A DNA stretch of 64,000 nt from Bacteroidales bacterium (GCA_023231005.1 JALNWG010000001.1:62001-126000); one strand, 5' to 3'. Numbered from the stretch's first letter, positions 1-9,461 are shown. Notes: generated by a model not told the origin, from the letters alone. Translations and numbers: made by a program.

Positions 1-375
1 CTTTAGTTTTTCAATGAACCCTGGATAATGTTTTGAGGCTTCCAGAATAAGCTGAAATTGGTGCGGATCCAAACCATCGTGATGAGTCAGTTTTTTTAGC
101 CCCAGGATTTTCTCCTCATAATTATCCAGAGCATAATCAAAAGCCTGCTTTAAGGTCATTTTCGGCGTTTTATCAGGATCCTCGAAAATATTTTGGTTGA
201 GAACGTAGGAATCAATTACGTCAATGAATACCTCTTCCTTGCTTTTAAAATAATGGTAAAAAGCTCCTTTTGACAATCCGGAAATTTTACTTATTTCATT
301 CAGTGTTACAGCGTTATAATTTCGCTCAAGGAATAACCCAAATGCTGTTTTAATGATGTATTGTTTTGTGTCCAT
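1..375 (-). CDS. TetR/AcrR family transcriptional regulator, C-terminus cut by window edge
   Basis: 125 residues are visible, in frame from an ATG at 373-375 to base 1 with no stop, so the C-terminal part lies outside the window. Residues about 1-50 form the typical TetR DNA-binding domain: a helix ending in GLFLERNYNAVT, then the helix-turn-helix EISKISGLSKGAFYHYFKSK, whose G-A-F-Y-H-Y-F-K-S-K core is diagnostic of the family. The rest is the start of the ligand-binding helical domain, for which no ligand can be guessed. The start lies 5 bp from a near-perfect palindrome (381-400), so autorepression is likely. It is transcribed away from frr's terminator and appears to have its own promoter in the 375-411 interval. 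What it regulates besides itself would lie beyond position 1. Confidence 0.9.
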   Translation of the reverse strand, partial: MDTKQYIIKTAFGLFLERNYNAVTLNEISKISGLSKGAFYHYFKSKEEVFIDVIDSYVLNQNIFEDPDKTPKMTLKQAFDYALDNYEEKILGLKKLTHHDGLDPHQFQLILEASKHYPGFIEKLK

Positions 376-380
376 AATTA

Positions 381-400
381 CATACCGACCGTTCGGTATG
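381..400. promoter_or_regulatory. Palindromic operator for the TetR-family regulator
   Basis: Half-sites CATACCGA and TCGGTATG form a 20-bp inverted repeat (8+8 matching arms around a 4-bp centre CCGT). It sits 5 bp upstream of the TetR-family start codon. Palindromes of this form and place are the usual binding sites of TetR-family autorepressors; binding itself is inferred. Confidence 0.75.
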
Positions 401-411
401 CAAAAATAAAT

Positions 412-445
412 AAAAAATGGATTCCATCAATAGAATCCATTTTTT
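412..445 (-). terminator. Rho-independent terminator after frr
   Basis: A perfect 13-bp stem (412-424 with 433-445) around an 8-nt loop, with A-tract and T-tract built into the ends. It begins 3 bp past the frr stop and separates the long secA-pyrH-frr transcript from the TetR-family gene. Its symmetry means it could stop transcription from either side. Confidence 0.85.
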
Positions 446-447
446 AT

Positions 448-1011
448 TTATATAGTCATGATATCCTTCTCTTTCAATTCAAGAACCTTGTCAATTTTGA
501 CGATAAAATCATCTGTAAGTTTCTGAATATCAACTTCTAATTTATCAACTTCATCCTCAGGAATTCCATCTTTCTTTAATTTTTTAGCTGTGTCATTGGA
601 ATTTCTGCGTATGGTACGAATACTGATTTTAGCATTTTCAGCTTCATTTCTTGCTTTTTTCACAAGGTCTCGGCGACGTTCTTCCGTTAGCGGAGGGACT
701 AAAATGCGTAAAATTTCTCCTTCGTTTTTTGGGTTGAAACCCAGATTAGCTGCCTGAATCGCTTTATCAATAAGGCCGAGAACACTTTTATCCCATGGCT
801 GAACGATAATCTGGCGACCATCGGGGGTACTGATGTTGGCAGTTTGATCGATGGGTGTCATTACTCCGTAATAATCGATCTTTACGCCATCCAACATCTG
901 TGAACTTGCCTTGCCTGCCCGGATTTTCTGTAACTCTTTCTCAAGATGCAGAAGGGTCAGCGACATACCTTCACTGGTTTCTTCAATTGTAAATTCTATC
1001 TCTTCGTGCAT
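448..1011 (-). CDS. frr: Ribosome recycling factor
   Basis: RRF acts with EF-G in the cytoplasm to split the post-termination ribosome. The 187-residue product has the family's normal length (about 185) and full-length features: the N-terminal helix with KIRAGKASSQML, the segment TPIDQTANISTPDGRQIIVQPWD, NEGEILRILVPPLTEERR and the C-terminal helix ending in LELKEKDIMTI. It lies 20 bp downstream of pyrH on the same strand, the pyrH-frr order found in very many bacteria. A strong terminator follows its stop, so it is the last gene of the secA-pyrH-frr transcript. Confidence 0.97.
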   Translation of the reverse strand: MHEEIEFTIEETSEGMSLTLLHLEKELQKIRAGKASSQMLDGVKIDYYGVMTPIDQTANISTPDGRQIIVQPWDKSVLGLIDKAIQAANLGFNPKNEGEILRILVPPLTEERRRDLVKKARNEAENAKISIRTIRRNSNDTAKKLKKDGIPEDEVDKLEVDIQKLTDDFIVKIDKVLELKEKDIMTI

Positions 1012-1031
1012 GATTCAGTTCTATTTTCAGA

Positions 1032-1748
1032 TTAAAATATTGACGTTACAAAGGTTCCAACCTTCTCTCCTTCAATCAGTCGCTTTAAATTTCCTTTTTT
1101 ATTCATATTGAAGACTACAATCGGCATTTTATTTTCTTTACACAACGTAAAAGCCGTGAGATCCATGATTTTTAGTTCTTTCTGATAGGCTTCATCGAAA
1201 GTAAGAGTATCATACTTTATCGCTTCCGGATCTTTTTCCGGATCTGCAGAATACACTCCATCCACACGGGTTCCTTTGAGGATGGCATCGGCCTGAATCT
1301 CAATAGCACGTAAGGCAGAAGCACTGTCGGTCGTGAAATAGGGATTTCCCGTTCCACCCGCAATAATAACCACATAACCCTCTTCAAGATAGTTGACTGC
1401 CCGTAGTCCGCTTGTTTTTTCGCATACCGGATCGATGGTTAGCGAAGAAAGTAATTTAACTGCAACTCCGCTCTTCGCTAATTCAGCCTGCAATGCTATG
1501 CTATTGATCACGGTAGCCAACATTCCCATGTAATCGCCCTGTTCACGATCCATCCCCTCCGCCATACCCTGTAATCCACGGAAAATATTTCCTCCACCGA
1601 TAACAACCGCAATCTGAACATTTTCTTCAAATACCGATTTAATCTCCGCTGCATAATCGGCTAACCGTTTTGGATCAATTCCATAACCTTGATTCCCTTC
1701 CAGCGCTTCACCGGAAAGTTTCAATAAAACCCTTTTAAATTTGACCAT
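1032..1748 (-). CDS. pyrH: UMP kinase
   Basis: Phosphorylates UMP to UDP with ATP, the first committed step from UMP to UTP and CTP. At 238 residues it has the family's length. Visible motifs are the N-terminal KLSGEALEG phosphate-binding segment, the glycine loop GGGNIFRG, AGGTGNPYFTTDSASALRA around the nucleotide site and KGTRVDGVYSADP. These define the bacterial hexameric amino-acid-kinase-fold UMP kinase rather than the eukaryotic UMP/CMP kinase. It starts 26 bp after the secA stop and precedes frr by 20 bp, so the three are probably co-transcribed. Confidence 0.97.
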   Translation of the reverse strand: MVKFKRVLLKLSGEALEGNQGYGIDPKRLADYAAEIKSVFEENVQIAVVIGGGNIFRGLQGMAEGMDREQGDYMGMLATVINSIALQAELAKSGVAVKLLSSLTIDPVCEKTSGLRAVNYLEEGYVVIIAGGTGNPYFTTDSASALRAIEIQADAILKGTRVDGVYSADPEKDPEAIKYDTLTFDEAYQKELKIMDLTAFTLCKENKMPIVVFNMNKKGNLKRLIEGEKVGTFVTSIF

Positions 1749-1774
1749 AATCTATCACTTAACAACGTAAAAAT

Positions 1775-4700
1775 TTAATTACCGGGTTGGTTTACGCCAT
1801 GGCAATTTTTATATTTTTTCCCACTTCCACAAGGGCAAAGGTCATTGCGGCCAACCTTTTTTTCGACCTTAACCGGTTGGGGTTTCAAATGTTCCTGCGT
1901 GTTGGAATTGGATTGTGATAATAAATCGCTCCGTTCCTCTTTCAGCCTGGTTCGATCGAGCCTTCTGGGGGCCTGAGCTTCCTTGACATTCTCAGTCTGG
2001 ATCGGCACATCAGCTTTGATCAAAAAAGAGGTTATCTCACGATTGGTACGCTGAACCATGGTTTTAAATAATTCAAAAGATTCAAATTTGTAAATCAACA
2101 AGGGATCCTTTTGCTCATAGGCTGCATTCTGAACCGATTGTTTAAGATCATCCATCTCGCGAAGATGGTCTTTCCAGGCATTGTCGATCATCCCCAGAAC
2201 AATTCCTTTTTCTATGGAGAGAACCACTTCCTTCCCTTTATCTTCATACGCCTTTTTCAGGTTAGCCACAGCTTGCATCGTTTTTAAACCATCTGTAACC
2301 GGGATCGCAATATTTTCATATTTTGATTCATTTTCGTAAACATCGCGAATCACGGGATAGGTTTTTTTGGCGATCTGATCACATTTTCCCTTATAACGTT
2401 TGTAAATATAGCTATACAATTTATTTCCAAGATCTTCCGCACTAAGGGCTTCAAATTCGGAATCGGTAAAAGGTGAATCGGATGCAAATTCCTTTAACAA
2501 ATTCTTTTTGAAACCGGTAAAATCACGTTTTTCAGCTGCATCAAGAACAATGGTTTCGCATACATCATATACCATATTCGAAATATCAACCGCCAACCTG
2601 TCTCCGAAAAGAGCATGGTGCCTCTTTTTGTAGATCGACTCACGTTGAATATTCATCACATCATCGTATTCGAGTAACCTTTTCCGGATCCCGAAATTAT
2701 TCTCTTCTACTTTTTTCTGTGCACGTTCAATTGATCTGGTGATCATCGGGTGCTGGATCACTTCACCATCTTTAATTCCCATCCGGTCCATGATCTTGGC
2801 AATCCGCTCGGAGCCAAACATCCGCATCAGGTCATCATCGAGCGAAACAAAGAACTGGGAACTTCCCGGATCCCCCTGTCGTCCTGCTCGTCCACGTAAC
2901 TGACGATCAACGCGCCGTGACTCATGTCGTTCGGTACCAATAATTGCCAGCCCCCCTGCTTCTTTTACCCCAGGGCCTAACTTAATATCGGTACCACGAC
3001 CTGCCATGTTGGTAGCGATGGTCACCGTGCTGGCAAAGCCTGCCTGTGCTACAATCTCGGCTTCCTTGGCATGTAATTTTGCATTCAATACATTGTGCGC
3101 GATATTTTTTCGCTTTAACATACGGCTCAACAATTCGGAGGTCTCAACTGAGGTTGTCCCTACCAGAACCGGACGTCCTCCTTTAATCAGGCTCTCAATA
3201 TCATCAATGACCGCATTGAATTTTTCCCGCTTGGTTTTGTAAACCATGTCTTCCCGGTCATCCCGAATAACCGGCTTATTGGTAGGGATCACCACCACAT
3301 CCAGCTTATAGATATCCCAGAATTCCCCCGCTTCAGTTTCAGCAGTACCGGTCATCCCAGCTAGTTTTTTATACATTCGGAAATAATTCTGAAGGGTAAT
3401 GGTGGCATACGTCTGTGTAGCCGCTTCAATTTTAACATTTTCTTTAGCTTCAATTGCCTGGTGGAGACCATCAGAATAACGCCGGCCTTCAAGAATACGA
3501 CCAGTTTGCTCATCAACGATCTTTACCTTATTATCCATCACCACATACTCAACATCGATCTCAAACAATGCGTATGCTTTGATGAGCTGGTTTACGGTAT
3601 GCACCCGTTCTGTTTTGACAGAGTAATCACGCATCAAAGCATCCTTTTTCTCCAATTTTTCTTCTTCCGATAAAGTCTGTCGCTCCAGGTCTGCAATCAC
3701 AGAACCAATATCAGGAAGAATATAGAAGTTGGGTTCCTCATACGATTCAGTCAGTAAATCAATCCCCATATCACGCAATTCAACGGTATTATTTTTTTCA
3801 TCAATCACGAAATAGAGTTGGTCATCGATGATATGCATATTTTTAGATTGCTCCGCCATATAAAAATTCTCAGTTTTCAATAACAGGGCCTTCATCCCCG
3901 GTTCACTGAGAAATTTGATTAAAGCTTTGTTTTTCGGGAGGCCATGATGAGCCCTGAGTAACTGTTCTCCTGCCTTCTTGATATTTTCCTCATTTTTCGG
4001 ATCTTCCGACAGCGTCTTGGCTTCCGAAAGGAGTTTGGTAACAAGATTCCGCTGAGCATTATAAAGCTTCGCAACATTGGGTTTCAGATCATCAAAAAGT
4101 TGGTTTTCCCCTTTAGGGGTAGGTCCGGAAATGATCAATGGGGTACGGGCATCATCGATCAACACGGAGTCGACCTCATCAACGATGGCATAGTTATGTG
4201 GACGTTGTACCAATTCTTCCGGATTACTTGTCATGTTATCACGGAGATAATCGAAGCCAAATTCATTGTTTGTCCCATACGTAATATCGGCCAGATATGC
4301 GTCACGCCGGGCTTGCGAATTGGGTTCATGACGGTCAATACAATCGACTTTCAATCCATGAAATTCAAACAAGGTTCCCATCCATTCCGAGTCACGTTTA
4401 GCGAGATAATCGTTCACAGTTACAATATGAACGCCCTTCCCTGGTAAGGCATTGAGATACATGGATAATGTGGCAACCAGAGTTTTCCCTTCCCCGGTAG
4501 CCATTTCGGCGATTTTACCGTTGTGGAGTACCACCCCGCCTATCAACTGGCAGTCATAATGGATCATATCCCATTTGATCATATTCCCTCCGGCCATCCA
4601 ACTATTTTTGTACCTGGCTTTGTCGCCGTCAATTTCAACACTTGATTTTCTTGCAGCCAGGTCACGATCCATCTGGGTGGCGGTAACTTCAACATATTCG

Positions 4701-5071
4701 TTCTCAAAAAAACGCCGGGCGGTATCCTTCATCACGGCAAAAGCTTCCGGTAGAATCTGGTTTAAACACTCCTGAGTCAAGTCGTATGATTCTTTTTCCA
4801 GCTTATCAAGGGTAACATATAACTTCTCTTTTTCATCGATTTCGATCTCATCAGAATTGATCTGTCCCTTTAGCTCGCTGATTTCCTTCTCCTTTTCTCC
4901 GATATGTTCCCTAATTTTGCGCTTGAATTCCAGGGTCTTTTCACGCAATTCATCATTCGACAGCACTTTTATGATTTCATAAGCTGCCAATGTATCATCT
5001 ACTTGAGGGTTGATGATTTTGATATCTCGTTGGGATTTGTTTCCCAGTATTTTCTTTAAAATTTGTAACAT
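1775..5071 (-). CDS. secA: Preprotein translocase ATPase SecA
   Basis: The motor that drives unfolded preproteins through SecYEG; here it would feed the signal-peptide proteins of this window, including T9SS cargo. Its 1098 residues are longer than E. coli SecA (901) but normal for Bacteroidota, which carry an N-terminal charged helical insertion (about residues 45-105). Walker A is MATGEGKT (about 190-197). The DEAD-type Walker B region is VDEVDSVLIDDARTPLIISG. The second RecA-like domain has TNMAGRGTDI and RQLRGRAGRQGDPG. The C-terminus ends in a zinc-binding SEC-C motif, CPCGSGKKYKNCHG, with all Cys/His ligands, so the gene is complete. It is followed by pyrH. Confidence 0.98.
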   Translation of the reverse strand: MLQILKKILGNKSQRDIKIINPQVDDTLAAYEIIKVLSNDELREKTLEFKRKIREHIGEKEKEISELKGQINSDEIEIDEKEKLYVTLDKLEKESYDLTQECLNQILPEAFAVMKDTARRFFENEYVEVTATQMDRDLAARKSSVEIDGDKARYKNSWMAGGNMIKWDMIHYDCQLIGGVVLHNGKIAEMATGEGKTLVATLSMYLNALPGKGVHIVTVNDYLAKRDSEWMGTLFEFHGLKVDCIDRHEPNSQARRDAYLADITYGTNNEFGFDYLRDNMTSNPEELVQRPHNYAIVDEVDSVLIDDARTPLIISGPTPKGENQLFDDLKPNVAKLYNAQRNLVTKLLSEAKTLSEDPKNEENIKKAGEQLLRAHHGLPKNKALIKFLSEPGMKALLLKTENFYMAEQSKNMHIIDDQLYFVIDEKNNTVELRDMGIDLLTESYEEPNFYILPDIGSVIADLERQTLSEEEKLEKKDALMRDYSVKTERVHTVNQLIKAYALFEIDVEYVVMDNKVKIVDEQTGRILEGRRYSDGLHQAIEAKENVKIEAATQTYATITLQNYFRMYKKLAGMTGTAETEAGEFWDIYKLDVVVIPTNKPVIRDDREDMVYKTKREKFNAVIDDIESLIKGGRPVLVGTTSVETSELLSRMLKRKNIAHNVLNAKLHAKEAEIVAQAGFASTVTIATNMAGRGTDIKLGPGVKEAGGLAIIGTERHESRRVDRQLRGRAGRQGDPGSSQFFVSLDDDLMRMFGSERIAKIMDRMGIKDGEVIQHPMITRSIERAQKKVEENNFGIRKRLLEYDDVMNIQRESIYKKRHHALFGDRLAVDISNMVYDVCETIVLDAAEKRDFTGFKKNLLKEFASDSPFTDSEFEALSAEDLGNKLYSYIYKRYKGKCDQIAKKTYPVIRDVYENESKYENIAIPVTDGLKTMQAVANLKKAYEDKGKEVVLSIEKGIVLGMIDNAWKDHLREMDDLKQSVQNAAYEQKDPLLIYKFESFELFKTMVQRTNREITSFLIKADVPIQTENVKEAQAPRRLDRTRLKEERSDLLSQSNSNTQEHLKPQPVKVEKKVGRNDLCPCGSGKKYKNCHGVNQPGN

Positions 5072-5080
5072 GGTTCTGTT

Positions 5081-6472
5081 CTATTCTTGAAATAGTTGTT
5101 GTAAATTGGCTTCCAACCCGCTACTGGGTTGATCTGCCGGATATTTATAGATGTTTCCCTCTTTATCGATCAGTACAAAAAGTGGATAGGACCTTACATC
5201 ATAGTCTTTAAGTACTTCCGAATGGTCTCCGATGTTCACAAAGTCCCACACGTAATCCTTTTTCATATTTACAAAAAGGAGCATTTTACTGAAGTATTTA
5301 TCGGCAGAGATCCCTAAAAAAGTAATTTTATCATGATATTTATCATAGAAGGATTTAATGAGATCCATTTCCGACAAACATCCTTCGCAATAGGTAGTCC
5401 AGAAAAAAATGAGAACCGGTTTTCCACGCAAACTATGAAGTGAAAGATCCTTCTGCTGACGATTCGGTAGGGTAAAATCAGGTGCCGGAGTACCTGGTTT
5501 CAGCTTTGTAAAAAGCTTGATCATATCTCCGGCAATGATGTTGTGTTCCGGAAATTGCGATTTTTCCACAATCGTGGAAATTACAGCCAGTACTTCATCT
5601 TTGTTGAAGTCGGGTGTATTATAAAATTCCATCAAGGTTTTTAATAAAACGAGCTCTCTTAATTGATCATTCCGCAAAATGGTATCATTTTTTAAAGCTT
5701 TCATCAAATGGGTATAAGATTCAGGGCCTTTCAGCAATGGTTTGAAATCAATTTTTCTAAGAAAATTGGAAGTAAATACATACTTGGAAAAATAGCTATT
5801 GAAAAAATCCATGTATTCCAGGTTTTCATATCGGATCGGTCGTTCAATAAAATACTTGCGGGCCAGTTCCTGCGGATTATAATACTGTGTCAATTGTTCA
5901 AGAGAGGCAAGTTTGTATGTTAAATAGTCAGTAAAATAGGGGTTGATATTCATCCAGAATACATGATTCAATTCAATCCGGAGGGTGTCAATTTTACTTT
6001 TATTCCGATCGCGGTACAAGGCATTGAAATTCTTTAATAAAAAATGATTATACATTCCATTGAACTGATTGATCAATTGATTGAGTTCCTGATCCTGAGG
6101 TTCCAGGATGGTCAGTTCAAGGTTTTGTGACTGGATAAACGGGTTAACTTCCGAATAATCATTATATTTCATTTCCGAGATATGCAGATTATATTTTTTA
6201 CCCGGCTCAAGAAAAAACTCTGCTGAATGGAAGTTGATGGAAAGAGTAACATAAATGGTAGTTGAAAGATCCAATGAGAAAGAAAAATTTCCGGTAGAAT
6301 CCACTTTTGTTGTGATCAGAGATTTTTCCCAAAAGGTAATCAGATCACCCGAAGTAGTGACCTGCATGGTTTTTCCTTCAGCCCCCGGCGCAGTCCCCCG
6401 GATAAAAGTCGGTTGTGCAATAAGTTGCATTGAGAGAAACAACAGCGAGACCAATCCAATAGCGAATTTCAT
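5081..6472 (-). CDS. Secreted TlpA-like thioredoxin-fold protein
   Basis: 463 residues from the ATG at 6472; a TTG two codons upstream is less likely. A signal peptide (MKFAIGLVSLLFLSMQLIAQ) is followed by a beta-rich N-terminal domain resembling the DUF4369 type that often precedes thioredoxin domains in this phylum, a helical middle, and a C-terminal TlpA/ResA-like domain. The active site is WTTYCEGC (CxxC) and the cis-proline segment is RSYPLFVLID. It probably reduces or isomerises disulfides in the periplasm; the substrate is unknown. It ends 9 bp before secA and starts 27 bp after coaD, so it shares their transcript. The name covers the fold, not a proven reaction. Confidence 0.85.
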   Translation of the reverse strand: MKFAIGLVSLLFLSMQLIAQPTFIRGTAPGAEGKTMQVTTSGDLITFWEKSLITTKVDSTGNFSFSLDLSTTIYVTLSINFHSAEFFLEPGKKYNLHISEMKYNDYSEVNPFIQSQNLELTILEPQDQELNQLINQFNGMYNHFLLKNFNALYRDRNKSKIDTLRIELNHVFWMNINPYFTDYLTYKLASLEQLTQYYNPQELARKYFIERPIRYENLEYMDFFNSYFSKYVFTSNFLRKIDFKPLLKGPESYTHLMKALKNDTILRNDQLRELVLLKTLMEFYNTPDFNKDEVLAVISTIVEKSQFPEHNIIAGDMIKLFTKLKPGTPAPDFTLPNRQQKDLSLHSLRGKPVLIFFWTTYCEGCLSEMDLIKSFYDKYHDKITFLGISADKYFSKMLLFVNMKKDYVWDFVNIGDHSEVLKDYDVRSYPLFVLIDKEGNIYKYPADQPSSGLEANLQQLFQE

Positions 6473-6499
6473 ATTCAATTTTCAGTATTTATTTTGTTA

Positions 6500-6964
6500 T
6501 TATAATGACAAGTCGATTCCTTCAGGAATAAATTGTTTAACATCTCCGCCATGGTGAAGGATATCTCTTACGATGGAAGAACTCAGGGAAGCATACTCCG
6601 GAGCACAAAGCAGGAATATGGTTTCAATTTCCGGAAGCAGCAACTTGTTGATTTGCCCGACACTTCGTTCAAATTCGAAATCAGCTGCAGTTCTTAATCC
6701 CCTAAGAATAAACCGAACATTATGGCTACGACAGAATGTTACGGTCAGTCCAGAATAAGTTAGAATTTCAATGCGTCGTTCCCCGGCAAAAATCGTTTGA
6801 ATCCAATTACGTCTTTGTTCCAGAGAGAAAAAAGATTTCTTGTCCCTATTCTCCCCGATGCCAATGATCACCTTACTAAATAATGGCAATGCACGACGTA
6901 TGATCGATTCATGTCCCCGTGTTATGGGATCAAATGAGCCGGGAAAAACGGCAATATTCTCCAT
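6500..6964 (-). CDS. coaD: Phosphopantetheine adenylyltransferase
   Basis: Transfers AMP from ATP to 4'-phosphopantetheine, the penultimate step of coenzyme A synthesis. The 154-residue protein has the usual length. FPGSFDPITRGHESII carries the nucleotidyltransferase (T/H)xGH motif, LRGLRTAADFEFE the substrate-binding region and SSSIVRDI the ISSS-type ATP motif. It lies between porT and the thioredoxin-like gene on one strand. Confidence 0.95.
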   Translation of the reverse strand: MENIAVFPGSFDPITRGHESIIRRALPLFSKVIIGIGENRDKKSFFSLEQRRNWIQTIFAGERRIEILTYSGLTVTFCRSHNVRFILRGLRTAADFEFERSVGQINKLLLPEIETIFLLCAPEYASLSSSIVRDILHHGGDVKQFIPEGIDLSL

Positions 6965-7013
6965 GTGTAAAATTTAACCCACCAAAGGTAATAAAAAGAG
7001 AGGGAATGTAAGA

Positions 7014-7796
7014 CTATTCAAAAGTGAAGGATAGTTGGAAAATTTTGGAATTCAGCTTATCAATAGATTCGGTATAAATGTTTCCTTCCCGTTTCAATAC
7101 ATCCGTCAAGCCATACATCATTTTCAACTCAATCCCTAATTTAAACCACTCATTATAAAAATCAAAACCGACACCAGCTTCCAGATAAAAATCGTTCTGG
7201 TTAAATTTAACGATTTTCTCATTGCGGTTTTTTTGTTCTCTTTTTTTTGCTTGAGAAGCGAGGTCCATTGTATATTGTGCCCCCGCCAAAAGATAGGGTC
7301 TGAAATTATTATACCGCTTAGCTTTAAAGCGAATTTCAAGTGGAAAATTAATATAGGTGGAAGGGATTTTTTTGGTTATATCAAGTCGCAAAGTATCAAG
7401 TTTTCTATAGGTTTCGATTGAATAGATCACATTTCGGTCACCAAAAGAGAGGGAGGGAATAAACCGCAGATCAAAATGATCTCCCATTCGCAAATTCGCA
7501 ACGATACTGATCACAAAGCCGGGAACTGGTGTGGAATTGATGGACATAACCCTCGCTGAATCGGGTAATGGAAGGATGTCGGGGATAAAAGTGGAATCAA
7601 ATATCCTTGTATTGAGGTCTGCAATGGGACGAATCGTAACAAAACTCTGGTTCACCCCAAGTACAAAGCCGAAGTGTACTGTTTCCTGGTCATATTGAGG
7701 ATTGTTAAGTACCACCATTCGCTGACAAAAACCTGAGCGTGGCAGAAAAAAAAGAAATAAAAAGAGGCCGGTAAGGACCAAGTGTTCAGCTTTCAA
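7014..7796 (-). CDS. porT: PorT-type outer-membrane protein (type IX secretion)
   Basis: About 260 residues with a signal peptide (hydrophobic LVLTGLFLFLFFLPRSGFCQ) and alternating amphipathic strands ending in SKIFQLSFTFE, as in an eight-stranded PorT-family beta-barrel. PorT is needed for secretion of CTD-bearing cargo by T9SS in Porphyromonas and its relatives. Placement directly downstream of ubiE is a recurrent Bacteroidota arrangement and supports the name. The start is TTG (7794-7796): an in-frame TAA lies immediately upstream and there is no ATG before the signal peptide, so TTG is forced. Several proteins in this window carry the sorting domains this system would recognise. A generic PorT-like barrel of other function is the alternative. 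Confidence 0.8.
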   Translation of the reverse strand: MKAEHLVLTGLFLFLFFLPRSGFCQRMVVLNNPQYDQETVHFGFVLGVNQSFVTIRPIADLNTRIFDSTFIPDILPLPDSARVMSINSTPVPGFVISIVANLRMGDHFDLRFIPSLSFGDRNVIYSIETYRKLDTLRLDITKKIPSTYINFPLEIRFKAKRYNNFRPYLLAGAQYTMDLASQAKKREQKNRNEKIVKFNQNDFYLEAGVGFDFYNEWFKLGIELKMMYGLTDVLKREGNIYTESIDKLNSKIFQLSFTFE

Positions 7797-7841
7797 TTAT
7801 TGCTGTAATTAGTTGGAAAAGATAACGTGGAAAAGTATTAT

Positions 7842-8543
7842 TTATTTTTCTGCAATATAGATAGAAGCAATACCAGCCGAAAGTGAATATTGACGGACTC
7901 CGGATAGTTCAAGAGAAGAAAGGATATGTAAGAACTCTTTTCCTGAAGGGAAGGCTGTAACAGAATGAGGCAGGTAGGTATAGGCTTCCTGGTTTTTAGA
8001 AATAAAACGCCCAATAATTGGAATCCCGTAATGTGAATAAATTTTGTAGAGCTGCTTCATGGGAAATGAGGCAGGATGCGAAAATTCAAGGATCAGCATA
8101 ATGCCCTTGGGTCGCAGCACCCGTTTCATTTCCATAAGTCCTTTTTGAAGGTTTTCAAAATTCCGGACTCCGAAAGCAACGGTTATGGCATCGAAGGAAT
8201 TTTCAGGGAAGGGGATGTTTTCAGCATCGGCCAGATGAAGCGAAATCAACGACGTAAGTCCTTTTTTCCGAACTTTTCCGAGCCCGATTTCCAGCATTTT
8301 TTCTGAAAGGTCAATACCATCTATCCGGGCAGGATGAAGGGCCGCCATCGCAATTGCCAGATCTCCCGTCCCGGTAGCCACATCAAGGATCTGCCGGGGA
8401 TGATACATGGACAATAAACTGACCAGTTTTTTCCTCCACCGGTAATCAATTCCAAAAGAGAGAAAATGATTAAGAAAATCATACTTAGGTGAGATGTCGT
8501 CAAACATTTCACGAACTTTCTCCTTTTTAGAATTGTTATCCAT
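7842..8543 (-). CDS. ubiE: Demethylmenaquinone methyltransferase (UbiE/MenG)
   Basis: SAM-dependent C-methylation of demethylmenaquinone, the last step of menaquinone synthesis. The 233 residues match the family. It opens with KEKVREMFDDISPKYDFLNH, the UbiE signature, then the class I methyltransferase motif LDVATGTGDLAIAMA, with AFGVRNFENLQKGL and MKRVLRPKGIMLILEFS further on. Because futalosine-pathway genes lie at 29-35 kb, the quinone is expected to be menaquinone rather than ubiquinone. It starts a run ubiE-porT-coaD and is separated from tsf by a terminator. Confidence 0.95.
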   Translation of the reverse strand: MDNNSKKEKVREMFDDISPKYDFLNHFLSFGIDYRWRKKLVSLLSMYHPRQILDVATGTGDLAIAMAALHPARIDGIDLSEKMLEIGLGKVRKKGLTSLISLHLADAENIPFPENSFDAITVAFGVRNFENLQKGLMEMKRVLRPKGIMLILEFSHPASFPMKQLYKIYSHYGIPIIGRFISKNQEAYTYLPHSVTAFPSGKEFLHILSSLELSGVRQYSLSAGIASIYIAEK

Positions 8544-8574
8544 TAACCATCAATCACTTAATACGATATAAATT

Positions 8575-8609
8575 AAAAAAGGGATCTCTGCTTCCAGAAA
8601 ATCCCTTTT
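8575..8609 (-). terminator. Terminator after the rplM-rpsI-rpsB-tsf operon
   Basis: Nine complementary bases, AAAAGGGAT (8577-8585) with ATCCCTTTT (8601-8609), around a 15-nt loop. Read on the minus strand the stem is followed by a T-run (ATCCCTTTTTT). It lies 19 bp after the tsf stop and before ubiE. Confidence 0.8.
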
Positions 8610-8627
8610 CTTTTTCTTGTTTTGAAA

Positions 8628-9461
8628 TTATGATCCGAGTTGAAGGCGTTTGAATCCAGTCACGGTCAATTCTTTGTCATTCTCAGTAATATATTGTCGA
8701 ACTGATTTTTTGGTATCTTTAACAAAATCCTGATTCAACAGTGTCATCTCCTTAAAGAATTTTTGAAGTTTGCCCTGGGCGATTTTTTCTAACATCTCTT
8801 CGGGTTTTCCTTCCTGACGGGCCTGGTCTTTTCCAATTTCCAATTCCCGGTCAATCACTTCCTTGGAAACATTTTCTTTATCCACGGCAACGGGGCTCAT
8901 GGCCGCAACTTGCATGGCAAGTTCATGACCAACCTCAAGAATATTGTTGGCATTTTTTTTACTCAAGCCAAGAATGGTAGCCAAGCGATTTCCAAAATGG
9001 TTATAAGCAAAAACTTTTGGAGCTTCGATTACTTCAAAATGGGCAATCTGAATTTTTTCACCGGTTTTACCTAATAATTCGTCTAAACGATCTTGTACGG
9101 TATTAGTTCCCAAGGTAAGGGGTAATAATTCCGCAACCGTATGTAACTGGTTTTTTATTCCCAAATCCAACACATCGTTGGCAAATTTTTTGAAATCATC
9201 AGTTTTGCCGACAAAATCGGTTTCGCAATTCACCATAATAACCGCGCCATAGGTTCCGTCTTCAGTAGTCTTAGCTATGACACAACCATTGCTGGCATCA
9301 CGATCGGCACGTTTTCCGGCAACTTTTTGCCCCTTTTTCCGGAGATAATCGATTGCCTTATCAAAGTCACCTTCTGTTTCCTGAAGGGCTTTTTTACAAT
9401 CCATCATTCCTGCACCGGTCATCTGGCGCAACTTATTCACATCAGCGGCAGTAATATTCAT
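8628..9461 (-). CDS. tsf: Translation elongation factor Ts
   Basis: Nucleotide exchange factor for EF-Tu. 277 residues, full length. The N-terminal UBA-like domain has LRQMTGAGMMDCKKALQETEGDFDKAIDYLRKKG, the diagnostic EF-Ts motif; the core follows with VNCETDFVGKTDDFKKFA and HELAMQVAAMSPVAVD. It is the last gene of the rplM-rpsI-rpsB-tsf operon, 38 bp after rpsB, and a terminator follows. Confidence 0.97.
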   Translation of the reverse strand: MNITAADVNKLRQMTGAGMMDCKKALQETEGDFDKAIDYLRKKGQKVAGKRADRDASNGCVIAKTTEDGTYGAVIMVNCETDFVGKTDDFKKFANDVLDLGIKNQLHTVAELLPLTLGTNTVQDRLDELLGKTGEKIQIAHFEVIEAPKVFAYNHFGNRLATILGLSKKNANNILEVGHELAMQVAAMSPVAVDKENVSKEVIDRELEIGKDQARQEGKPEEMLEKIAQGKLQKFFKEMTLLNQDFVKDTKKSVRQYITENDKELTVTGFKRLQLGS

